From: Alishewanella longhuensis | Lineage (GTDB): Bacteria > Pseudomonadota > Gammaproteobacteria > Enterobacterales > Alteromonadaceae | Reading direction: 5' to 3' | Assembly: GCF_014653435.1 (NCBI RefSeq) | Contig: NZ_BNAO01000002.1 | Span: forward strand, 160,672-224,671 | DNA length: 64,000 nt | In this document: positions 56,895 through 64,000 of the stretch, one piece after another | Layout of the letters: every line of letters starts with the position of its first letter | How positions within the stretch are numbered: position 1 is the first letter of the stretch | Translations under genes and position numbers: made by a program | The notes under the pieces: model-generated | Told to the model about the DNA's origin: nothing | The model's input: only the letters and a program-made list of their open reading frames with translations | Database searches by the model: none

Positions 56895-57596
56895 ATGATG
56901 AATAACATAGCAGAACAACTTGCCGTCGCCTATCAGAAGCTAGCGAAAAACTGTGAGCAAAGACCCGATAGCTCAGTTGCAGTGCAATTAATCGCCGTTA
57001 GTAAAACCCAACCAAGCGCTGCAATTGAAACCGCCTATCGGGCAGGACAACGACACTTTGGTGAAAACTACCCACAGGAACTCGCAAGTAAAGCCATAAC
57101 CCTAACCCATTTACCCGAATTAACCTGGCATTTTATTGGCCCCTTACAGTCCAATAAAACCAGGTTGGTGGCCGAACATGCCAACTGGGTGCATAGTATT
57201 GATCGACTAAAGATAGCCCAACGCCTCAGCGAACAGCGCCCGGCAGGACTGCCGGATTTGCAGGTACTTCTGCAAATCAACATTAGTAATGAAGCAGCTA
57301 AATCGGGCATTGCTGCAGTGGAGATGCTAGCGCTGGCTGCGGCAGTTAACGCCTTACCCCGCCTGCAATTAAAAGGCTTAATGGCTATCCCTGCCCCCGG
57401 TGAACAACAAAAGCTGGCGGAAGATTTTGCGGCTATGCAGCAATTATCAATGCAGTTACAAAAACATTATCCAAACGCTTCCGAATTATCAATGGGTATG
57501 TCTGATGATTGGCCGTTGGCTCTAAGTTACGGCGCAACTATGATAAGATTAGGAACCGCAATTTTTGGCGCAAGGAATTATGACAAACATGAATGA
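56895..57596 (+). CDS. yggS: PLP homeostasis protein YggS
   Basis: PLP-binding barrel protein that buffers free pyridoxal phosphate. The PLP lysine is in LIAVSKTQP; FGENYPQELASKA, WHFIGPLQSNKTR and SMGMSDDWPLAL are strong family marks. Length 233 (E. coli 234). There are two adjacent ATG codons and no clear ribosome binding site, so the exact start is uncertain. First of a run with proC, yggT, DUF4426, rdgB and hemW. Confidence 0.93.
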   Translation: MMNNIAEQLAVAYQKLAKNCEQRPDSSVAVQLIAVSKTQPSAAIETAYRAGQRHFGENYPQELASKAITLTHLPELTWHFIGPLQSNKTRLVAEHANWVHSIDRLKIAQRLSEQRPAGLPDLQVLLQINISNEAAKSGIAAVEMLALAAAVNALPRLQLKGLMAIPAPGEQQKLAEDFAAMQQLSMQLQKHYPNASELSMGMSDDWPLALSYGATMIRLGTAIFGARNYDKHE

Positions 57597-58404
57597 TAAC
57601 AGAGTCGCCTTTATCGGCGCCGGCAATATGGCACGCTGTGTGATTGCCGCCATGCTTAAAGCCGGTTATCCAAAAGAAAATATTATGGCAGCAAACCGCA
57701 GCCAGCCAAAACTGACCGAACTGGCGGCCGATTTTGGGATCCAAACCAGTTTAAGTAATGCTACCGCAGCTAACTGGGCAGATGTGATTGTGTTCGCGGT
57801 AAAACCGCAAATGATGCAAGACGTCTGTGCACAGTTATTGGCAGAAGCGCCTGAATGTGTGGAAAAGCTTTTAGTAACCTTGGCTGCAGGCTTACCGGTA
57901 AGCCGTTATGAAGAATGGCTCGGACAAATTCGCCTGGTGCGGGCTATGCCTAATACCCCCTCGTTAGTTGGCCTGGGAGTTACCGGACTCTACCCTAGCC
58001 GTTGCTCCAATTACGAGAAAGCTTTTGTTGATCATCTGTTCAGCGGTACAGGCATGAATGTCTGGTTAGAGGCAGAACAACAGATAAACCATGTTATTGC
58101 CGTTACCGGCAGCGCACCGGCGTACTTTTTCTATTTTATGCAGGCCATGCAACAAAAAGCCGAGCAACTGGGGTTCTCTGCTGCAGACGCTAAAGCTATG
58201 GTGGCCCAAACCGCTCTTGGCGCGGCAACAATGGCATTGCAAAGCCCGCAAAGCTTTGCAGAGCTACGTGCTCAGGTAACCTCAAAAGGCGGTACGACGC
58301 ATGAAGCAGTTAGTAGCTTCCATGCTGCTGGCCTAGAAGAAATGGTAGCTACAGCAATGCAAGCAGCTATAGATCGTGCCGAAGAAATGGCAAAGCATAT
58401 TTAA
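57580..58404 (+). CDS. proC: pyrroline-5-carboxylate reductase ProC
   Basis: Final step of proline synthesis, reducing P5C with NAD(P)H. The Rossmann motif is VAFIGAGNMA; VRAMPNTPSLVGLG and the C-terminal RAQVTSKGGTTHEAV signature are clear. The start is ambiguous: ATG at 57580 lies three bases after AAGGA, ATG at 57589 twelve bases after; both overlap the yggS stop, so translational coupling is likely. About 272-275 residues, normal. Confidence 0.94.
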   Translation: MTNMNDNRVAFIGAGNMARCVIAAMLKAGYPKENIMAANRSQPKLTELAADFGIQTSLSNATAANWADVIVFAVKPQMMQDVCAQLLAEAPECVEKLLVTLAAGLPVSRYEEWLGQIRLVRAMPNTPSLVGLGVTGLYPSRCSNYEKAFVDHLFSGTGMNVWLEAEQQINHVIAVTGSAPAYFFYFMQAMQQKAEQLGFSAADAKAMVAQTALGAATMALQSPQSFAELRAQVTSKGGTTHEAVSSFHAAGLEEMVATAMQAAIDRAEEMAKHI

Positions 58405-58424
58405 TTGAAAACGGAGACCCGTTA

Positions 58425-58964
58425 ATGGAAGCTATACATTTTTTAATTAATACCGCCTTTACTCTATATCTAATGGTGGTGCTATTACGCTTTTGGTTAC
58501 AACTGGTAAGAGCGGATTTTTATAATCCGTTTAGTCAGTTTATCGTGAAAGTGACTAACCCTATCGTGTTGCCACTGCGCCGCATTATTCCCAGCTTGGG
58601 TAAACTTGACACCGCGACACTGGTGATCGCTTATCTGTTAGCCACGGCAAAATTTATCGTATTACAGCTGGTATTTGCCTCCTCAGTACAAATTGGTCCG
58701 AGCTTTATTCTCGGCGGGCTATTATTGATAAAAGAAGCGCTCAACCTGGTTTTTTGGGTATTACTGATCCGCGCTATTATGAGTTGGTTCAGTCAAGGCC
58801 GTAATCCAATGGAATATGTATTTCAGCAATTGACCGAGCCCTTCCTGGCACCAATTCGACGCGTACTCCCCCCGATGGGTGGTTTAGATTTATCTGTGTT
58901 GATTGCTCTTATTGCCCTGAAATTTTTAGAGATTTTATTAGGTGGCTGGTTTCGTGGTCTGTAA
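58425..58964 (+). CDS. yggT: YggT family membrane protein
   Basis: A 179-residue inner-membrane protein made of two YggT repeats, each a pair of helices; the first has RFWLQLVRADFYNPFSQFIVKVTNP, the second LIRAIMSWFSQGRNPMEYVFQQLTEPFLAPIRR. Proposed to aid osmotic tolerance in some bacteria; role here unknown. It lies 20 bp after proC. Confidence 0.92.
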   Translation: MEAIHFLINTAFTLYLMVVLLRFWLQLVRADFYNPFSQFIVKVTNPIVLPLRRIIPSLGKLDTATLVIAYLLATAKFIVLQLVFASSVQIGPSFILGGLLLIKEALNLVFWVLLIRAIMSWFSQGRNPMEYVFQQLTEPFLAPIRRVLPPMGGLDLSVLIALIALKFLEILLGGWFRGL

Positions 58965-58998
58965 AGACTTACAACTTAACTAAGTGGAGTAATAATGT

Positions 58999-59454
58999 AT
59001 GCAAAAACTTTTCGAGAAAACTGTTTTTCAACTGCCCTCTTGGGGACTGTTCATGCTATGCAGCCTGTTATTTTCTGCAGCCGCTAATGCCGAGCAAAAA
59101 CAGCAGCTTGGTGACTGGGATGTCCACTATATCGCCTTTAATTCAACTTTTCTAACGCCACAGGTCGCACAAGCCGCTAACCTGAGCCGCAATAAAAACA
59201 ATGCCATCATTAACATTTCGGTACTCGATAGCCAAACACAACAAGCGCAACAAGTACAAATTGGCGGCATCGCCCGCAATTTACTGGGACAACAGCGCGA
59301 TTTGGTCTTTCGTGAAGTGAAAGATGGTGATGCCATTTATTATATTGCGGTAATGCCATTTCGTAATGAGGAACAGCTGAGATTTAGCCTGGATATTCGT
59401 CAGGGCACCAAGCGCCAACAACTCAACTTTGAACAGAAACTCTACACTGAATAA
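58999..59454 (+). CDS. DUF4426 family exported protein
   Basis: A 151-residue protein with a signal peptide (about 1-31, ending ANA), then a mainly beta mature part ([37 protein letters not shown]). This DUF4426 family sits between yggT and rdgB in Shewanella and Vibrio relatives, as here; no function is known. An out-of-frame ATG at 58995 is closer to the GGAGT ribosome binding site than the real one at 58999. rdgB begins 10 bp after its stop. Confidence 0.85.
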   Translation: MQKLFEKTVFQLPSWGLFMLCSLLFSAAANAEQKQQLGDWDVHYIAFNSTFLTPQVAQAANLSRNKNNAIINISVLDSQTQQAQQVQIGGIARNLLGQQRDLVFREVKDGDAIYYIAVMPFRNEEQLRFSLDIRQGTKRQQLNFEQKLYTE

Positions 59455-59464
59455 GGCTGTACCT

Positions 59465-60079
59465 ATGCAAAAAGTTGTGCTTGCCACCGGTAATAAGGGC
59501 AAGGTTACTGAGCTGTCTGCCATGCTGACACCCTTTTCCCTTGAGGTTATTCCACAAACTGCACTTTGCGTAACGGACGCAGCAGAAACTGGTTTAACCT
59601 TTGTCGAGAATGCCATTTTAAAAGCACGCCATGCGGCTAAAAGCACTGGCCTACCCGCTATCGCTGACGACTCGGGCTTAGCCGTAGCAGCCTTGGCGGG
59701 CGCACCTGGCATTTATTCTGCCCGCTATGCCGGGGCTAATAGCACAGATGCAGCCAATATCGCGAAATTACTAAAAGCCCTGGCCACAGTGCCACTCAGT
59801 GCGCGTCAGGCAGCTTTTCATTGTGTTCTGGTGTATATGCGCCATGCCGAAGATCCCACGCCACTCATTTGCCATGGCAGCTGGGAAGGCGAAATTGCAT
59901 TGGCAGCAAGTGGCCAAGGCGGTTTTGGCTATGATCCGGTATTTTATCTACCAGCACTGGGTAAAACAGCAGCCGAAATATCCGCGACAGAAAAACAGCA
60001 GCTCAGCCATCGTGGTCAAGCATTACGGCAATTACTGGTGCAGCTGCGCCTGCAACAAAATGGGGATCCCCTGATTTGA
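59465..60079 (+). CDS. rdgB: XTP/dITP pyrophosphatase RdgB
   Basis: Removes non-canonical purine nucleotides such as dITP and XTP from the pool. It starts [55 protein letters not shown] and the C-terminal GFGYDPVFY and SHRGQAL are all present. An in-frame ATG 12 codons upstream lies inside the preceding gene and does not match the family. 204 residues with this start (E. coli 197). It overlaps hemW by 4 bp. Confidence 0.95.
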   Translation: MQKVVLATGNKGKVTELSAMLTPFSLEVIPQTALCVTDAAETGLTFVENAILKARHAAKSTGLPAIADDSGLAVAALAGAPGIYSARYAGANSTDAANIAKLLKALATVPLSARQAAFHCVLVYMRHAEDPTPLICHGSWEGEIALAASGQGGFGYDPVFYLPALGKTAAEISATEKQQLSHRGQALRQLLVQLRLQQNGDPLI

Positions 60080-61218
60080 GCCTGCAATTACCACCGCTAT
60101 CACTTTATATTCATATTCCCTGGTGCATTCAAAAATGTCCCTACTGCGACTTTAACTCTCACGCAGTTAAGCAAGGCATTCCTGAGCAGGAGTATATTGC
60201 GCATTTGCTGGCGGATTTACGGCAGGATCTACCGCTGGTCATCGGTCGACCTCTGCATAGCATTTTTATTGGCGGTGGCACGCCCAGTGTCTTTAGTGCC
60301 TCAGGTATTAAACAAATACTTGATGGAGTGAAAAATGAACTGGCTGTTAGCCCTGGCTTAGAAGTGACCATGGAAGCCAATCCTGGTACTTTTGAGGCCG
60401 AGCGCTTTGCCGGCTATGTTGCCGCTGGGGTTACCCGCTTTTCAATTGGTGTGCAAACCTTTCAGGCAGCGCAACTCTCCGCACTAGGTCGTATTCACAA
60501 TGCAGCCGAAGCCATCAGCGCCGCTCAGTTAGCCGCGACCTTACCGCTTAATAGCTTTAATTTGGATCTAATGCATGGTTTACCGGGGCAAAGTGTCGCC
60601 AATGCGCTTGAAGATTTAACCAGTGCTATTGCGCTTAATCCGCCGCATTTATCCTGGTATCAACTCACTATTGAACCTAATACCGCTTTTGCATCCCGGC
60701 CGCCGGTTTTACCTGATGACGATATTCTGTGGGAAATACAGCAACAAGGGATAGCGGTGCTTAGTGCCGCGGGTTACCAGCAGTATGAAACCTCCGCCTA
60801 TAGCAAGGCTGGGCACCAATGCCAACATAACCTAAACTATTGGCGCTACGGCGATTATTTAGGTATTGGCTGTGGTGCACATGGCAAAATCACCCTGCCG
60901 TCACGCAATGCCATTTTGCGCACGGTAAAAATAAAGCATCCAAAAGGCTATATGGATCTTAGCCGTGGCTATCTGGACGAAAAACAACAGGTTGAACCAG
61001 AAGATCGCCCCTTTGAATTTTTCATGAACCGGTTTCGCTTATTGGAGCCCTGCCCTGTTAGCGATTTTACTGCTTTTACCGGCTTACCGCTAAGCACTAT
61101 AACTGAACCTATTACCCAAGCATTAGACAAAGAGCTACTGGTTCAACAGCCTGATAGCTGGCAAATCACGCCCAATGGCGCTCGTTATTTAAATGATTTG
61201 CTAACTCTTTTTATCTAA
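60076..61218 (+). CDS. hemW: radical SAM heme chaperone HemW
   Basis: Fe-S radical SAM protein that binds and delivers heme, formerly taken for a coproporphyrinogen oxidase. The CxxxCxxC cluster motif is CIQKCPYC in [27 protein letters not shown] and [12 protein letters not shown] follow. The start is TTG, forming TTGA with the rdgB stop, nine bases after GGGGA. Length 380 (E. coli 378). Confidence 0.94.
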   Translation: MSLQLPPLSLYIHIPWCIQKCPYCDFNSHAVKQGIPEQEYIAHLLADLRQDLPLVIGRPLHSIFIGGGTPSVFSASGIKQILDGVKNELAVSPGLEVTMEANPGTFEAERFAGYVAAGVTRFSIGVQTFQAAQLSALGRIHNAAEAISAAQLAATLPLNSFNLDLMHGLPGQSVANALEDLTSAIALNPPHLSWYQLTIEPNTAFASRPPVLPDDDILWEIQQQGIAVLSAAGYQQYETSAYSKAGHQCQHNLNYWRYGDYLGIGCGAHGKITLPSRNAILRTVKIKHPKGYMDLSRGYLDEKQQVEPEDRPFEFFMNRFRLLEPCPVSDFTAFTGLPLSTITEPITQALDKELLVQQPDSWQITPNGARYLNDLLTLFI

Positions 61219-61248
61219 CTGCTCGCCTGACTCTTAGAGGACATCTAT

Positions 61249-63105
61249 ATGAACAAAAAAATTCCCTCTCTGGCCTTGTTGCCACTCGCGCTCAGCGCCG
61301 CATTGATTTTAGGTTGCGGCCCGAAAACGGCGCAACCTTCGCTGATTGATCAACCACAACAGCAACAACTGGTTGATTTAAATGAACGTGCTAACCAGTT
61401 ATTTGAACAGATTTTTAATGAGCGAGTGCAACGCAGTCCAATACTGCAGACGAGTCTTGGCATTAAAGACGATTATGACAAATGGCAAGATCTGAGTGAT
61501 CAGGCCTTTAAGGCAGAGTTAGCCATGACACACCAGCATCTGGCGTTACTGGAAGCCATTGATAGCAAAGCGTTAGATGCCCAAACGCAATTAAGTTATC
61601 AGCTAATGCATAAGCAGCTAAGCGAAACGTTGGAAGATGCTCGCTGGCGGCTTTATAGCTACCCGGTCAATCAAATGTTTGGGGTGCATTCGCAAGTAGC
61701 CTCGGTGCTAATCAATCAGCATCGGATTAGCGATGTAAACGATGCAAAAGCCTATATTGCCCGTTTAAATGCGGTACCACTGTTATTTCGGCAACTGCAA
61801 CAGCAATTAACTGCCAGGGCTGAAATTGGCGTAATAGTGCCGCAATTTGTTTTCCCGCATCTGCGTTCAGCTAGCGAGAATATTATTCAAGGCGCGCCTT
61901 TTGACGAGCAAGCAGACAGTACTTTGCTGGCCGACTTTAAAGGTAAAGTTGCCCAACTTGGATTAAGCGATGTTGAACAAAAATTACTGATTGATGAAGC
62001 GACAGTAGCGTTGCTTACCAGTGTGGGCCCAGCGTACCGGCAGTTCTTAGGTTACTTAGAACAACTGGAGCAACAAGCAGATACCGTTGATGGCGTTTGG
62101 CGTTTTCAGGATGGCGATGCGTTTTATCAACACCGTTTAACCCGGATGACCACAACCGACATGACGGCCAGCCAGATCCATCAGTTGGGACTGGATGAAG
62201 TAGCGCGTATTCACACTGAGATGCAAGCCATCATGCAGCAAGTCAGTTTTGAGGGCACGCTACAAGAATTCTTTGTATTTATGCGCGAAACACCACAATT
62301 CTACTATCCCGACACTGCTGAGGGACGAGCTGAGTATTTAACAGCAGCCACTGCTATTATTGATCATATGCGTACCCGGTTGGATGAGCTATTTTTAGTG
62401 AAACCTAAAGCCGACATGATAGTGCAGGCCGTCGAACCATTTCGCGAGCAAAGTGCCGGTAAAGCTTTTTACCAGCGGCCCTCCATGGACGGCAGTCGTC
62501 CAGGCGTGTATTACGCTAATCTATACCGAATGAGTGATATGCCAAAGTATCAGATGGAAGCTCTGGCTTACCATGAAGGGATCCCAGGCCATCATATGCA
62601 ATTGGCTATTGCACAGGAGTTAGAAGGTATTCCTAAGTTTCGCCGTTTTGGCGGTGCAACAGCCTATATTGAAGGTTGGGGTTTATACTCAGAACTATTG
62701 CCCAAAGAAATTGGCTTATATGAGGATCCCTACTCCAATTTTGGCCGGCTGGCTATGGAACTATGGCGTGCCGCCCGCTTAGTCGTTGATAGTGGTTTAC
62801 ATGCCAAAAAATGGTCTCGTGAACAAGCCATCCAGTATTTGCTCGACAACACCCCTAATCCGGCTGGAGATGCGAGCAAAGCGATAGAGCGCTATATTGT
62901 GATGCCTGGTCAGGCAACCGCTTACACTGTGGGTATGATTAAAATATTGGAGTTACGCCAGCGAGCAAAGACAGCTTTAGGTGATAACTTTGATATTCGC
63001 GAGTTTCATCAGGTGGTATTGCAAAATGGCGCTGTACCGCTGGATATATTAGAGCAACTGGTCACCGCCTATATCAACGAGCGACAGCCGCAAGACGCGT
63101 CCTAA
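61249..63105 (+). CDS. DUF885 family lipoprotein, putative metallopeptidase
   Basis: A 618-residue exported lipoprotein: signal peptide with lipobox LILGC (Cys23). The large helical domain matches DUF885, whose members carry a zinc-peptidase-like motif, here YHEGIPGHHMQLA (about 443-455), with a likely third ligand Glu in YIEGWGLYSELLPKE about 30 residues later. Relatives are thought to be carboxypeptidases; activity is not proven. It is 30 bp after hemW with its own ribosome binding site and is followed by a terminator. Confidence 0.87.
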   Translation: MNKKIPSLALLPLALSAALILGCGPKTAQPSLIDQPQQQQLVDLNERANQLFEQIFNERVQRSPILQTSLGIKDDYDKWQDLSDQAFKAELAMTHQHLALLEAIDSKALDAQTQLSYQLMHKQLSETLEDARWRLYSYPVNQMFGVHSQVASVLINQHRISDVNDAKAYIARLNAVPLLFRQLQQQLTARAEIGVIVPQFVFPHLRSASENIIQGAPFDEQADSTLLADFKGKVAQLGLSDVEQKLLIDEATVALLTSVGPAYRQFLGYLEQLEQQADTVDGVWRFQDGDAFYQHRLTRMTTTDMTASQIHQLGLDEVARIHTEMQAIMQQVSFEGTLQEFFVFMRETPQFYYPDTAEGRAEYLTAATAIIDHMRTRLDELFLVKPKADMIVQAVEPFREQSAGKAFYQRPSMDGSRPGVYYANLYRMSDMPKYQMEALAYHEGIPGHHMQLAIAQELEGIPKFRRFGGATAYIEGWGLYSELLPKEIGLYEDPYSNFGRLAMELWRAARLVVDSGLHAKKWSREQAIQYLLDNTPNPAGDASKAIERYIVMPGQATAYTVGMIKILELRQRAKTALGDNFDIREFHQVVLQNGAVPLDILEQLVTAYINERQPQDAS

Positions 63106-63113
63106 CCGCTGAC

Positions 63114-63151
63114 ACGGCCAATCAATCACAATAACGCGATTGGCCTTTTTT
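63114..63151 (+). terminator. terminator after the DUF885 gene
   Basis: GGCCAATC (63116-63123) pairs with GATTGGCC (63138-63145) and is followed by a six-T run. It closes the yggS-to-DUF885 run. Confidence 0.9.
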
Positions 63152-63238
63152 AGCAGATCCCAAAAGTTGCAATTCGCATCACTGTAACTTCTTGGCACGC
63201 TGGAAAAGGCCAGGGTAATCTTTACCAATAGGTGCCGC

Positions 63239-64000
63239 ATGATTTACATCCATTACTTTGATCCTGAGTTAACCACATGGCAACAACGTCAAGTCACGCA
63301 GTTAACTAACGAGTTACGTCTTAGTGCCCCTCTCTGGTTGGATCTATCAGAAGCGAGCAGTGACGAAGAACAGCAGGTAATGCAAATGTTAGCCATAGCG
63401 CCGACTATCGCAGAAGACTTCACCCGGCAACGTCATCCGCCAAAATTTGAAGCTCAGGCAGATTTCTCATTACTTATTTTACGAGGCTATGCTGATGCCG
63501 ATTTTACTGAATTTACCCGCAGCGCTCAGGTAAACCTGTTATTTTCACGCGATATTCTTATCAGCAAAGTACTATGTCATGAGCCACAGCTTGCTGTGTT
63601 ATTAAAGCCTCAACTCAGTACTGGTATCAATAACACAGTGTTAGAATGGGTAAAGCAGCTTACCTTAACGGTTTCAGGCAGTTACCTTGGGAAATTACTC
63701 AGTTTTGAAGACGAACTCAGTGAGCTGGAGGACCATATGCTGCGCAATGGCGATGACGAGTTAATGGCTTCGATGATGCGTTATCGCTCGGTATTACGAA
63801 AGGTAAATAGAAACCTGGCTTACCAAAAAGATATTTTTGCTGATGCGATGTATGAAGTACAGCACCCTCTATCGGGTCATTTCACTAACACTGACTTACG
63901 TGACTTTTATGAAAAATTTGAGCGCCTGCACTCAATGACTGATATGTACTATGATCAACTTAGTGATCTGGTGCATGGTTATATGTCTACCACGTCACAT
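63239..64000 (+). CDS. CorA/ZntB family divalent metal transporter (partial)
   Basis: The first 254 residues of a CorA-type channel, cut by the window end. The frame is open from ATG 63239 (ribosome binding site AGGTG). The N-terminal cytoplasmic domain reads MIYIHYFDPELTTWQQRQ, WLDLSEASSDEEQQVMQ and FTRQRHPPKFEAQADFSLLILRGY, followed by the long stalk helices (FEDELSELEDHMLRN, ALHSMTDMYYDQL-like region). The C-terminal membrane helices and GMN motif lie beyond the window, so Mg2+ versus other cations cannot be told. Confidence 0.85.
   Translation, partial: MIYIHYFDPELTTWQQRQVTQLTNELRLSAPLWLDLSEASSDEEQQVMQMLAIAPTIAEDFTRQRHPPKFEAQADFSLLILRGYADADFTEFTRSAQVNLLFSRDILISKVLCHEPQLAVLLKPQLSTGINNTVLEWVKQLTLTVSGSYLGKLLSFEDELSELEDHMLRNGDDELMASMMRYRSVLRKVNRNLAYQKDIFADAMYEVQHPLSGHFTNTDLRDFYEKFERLHSMTDMYYDQLSDLVHGYMSTTSH

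Noticed and set aside
58995-58997. ATG at ideal distance from the ribosome binding site before the DUF4426 gene
   Set aside because: It is out of frame and encodes only a short unrelated peptide; ATG at 58999 starts a clear signal peptide.

Overview
This window is chromosomal DNA from a gammaproteobacterium. Gene order and protein content point to the Rheinheimera / Alishewanella / Arsukibacterium group or a close relative among the Alteromonadales-like gammaproteobacteria. The supporting blocks are smc-zipA-ligA with DUF3392 and DUF2919 genes; ycgL-mltB-ycgM-ycgN facing minCDE; fadD-rnd; yoaA-tsaB; a full his operon with leader peptide; pilT-pilU facing yggS-proC-yggT-DUF4426-rdgB-hemW. The genus is an inference. 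I saw no prophage, insertion sequence, CRISPR array or rRNA gene.

Layout. 1-934 has no protein gene: it holds decayed tRNA pieces and one locus of a structured repeat family. 935-2572 is a pseudo-receiver/TPR protein. 2583-9904 (minus) is cell division and chromosome maintenance (smc, zipA, ligA, two small membrane proteins). 9988-13150 (minus) is the tight ycgL-mltB-ycgM-ycgN-MscS operon, facing minCDE and an unknown exported protein (13261-16849). 16900-22422 (minus) holds rarD, a DUF4397 lipoprotein, rnd and fadD. 22674-27396 has an exported methyltransferase-like protein, an alkaline phosphatase, an SDR/DUF2878/chalcone-isomerase-like operon and a small hypothetical. 27469-30742 has tsaB-yoaA flanked by a 24-bp inverted repeat carrying two perfect DnaA boxes. 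30921-38728 is the his operon with FNR-like box, promoter, HisL leader and attenuator. 38824-42036 (minus) is a porin / small phosphate-binding-like protein / chemoreceptor operon. 42291-44447 is an S46 dipeptidyl peptidase. 44513-50958 holds two TetR regulators, a CBS protein and an RND efflux pair. 51077-54243 holds rhtA, a DUF3422 protein and a lytic transglycosylase. 54240-61218 holds CBS-pilU-pilT facing yggS-proC-yggT-DUF4426-rdgB-hemW. 61249-64000 holds a DUF885 lipoprotein and a CorA gene cut by the window end.

The most striking non-coding signal is a family of multi-hairpin elements present four times, as two head-to-head pairs: one pair at 195-595, one pair inside the his operon between hisF and hisIE (37770-38076). 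Each copy has a conserved core enclosed in an outer stem whose sequence is particular to that copy, and inner hairpins whose stems change between copies while staying complementary. This pattern suggests selection on structure rather than sequence. I cannot name a described system for it.
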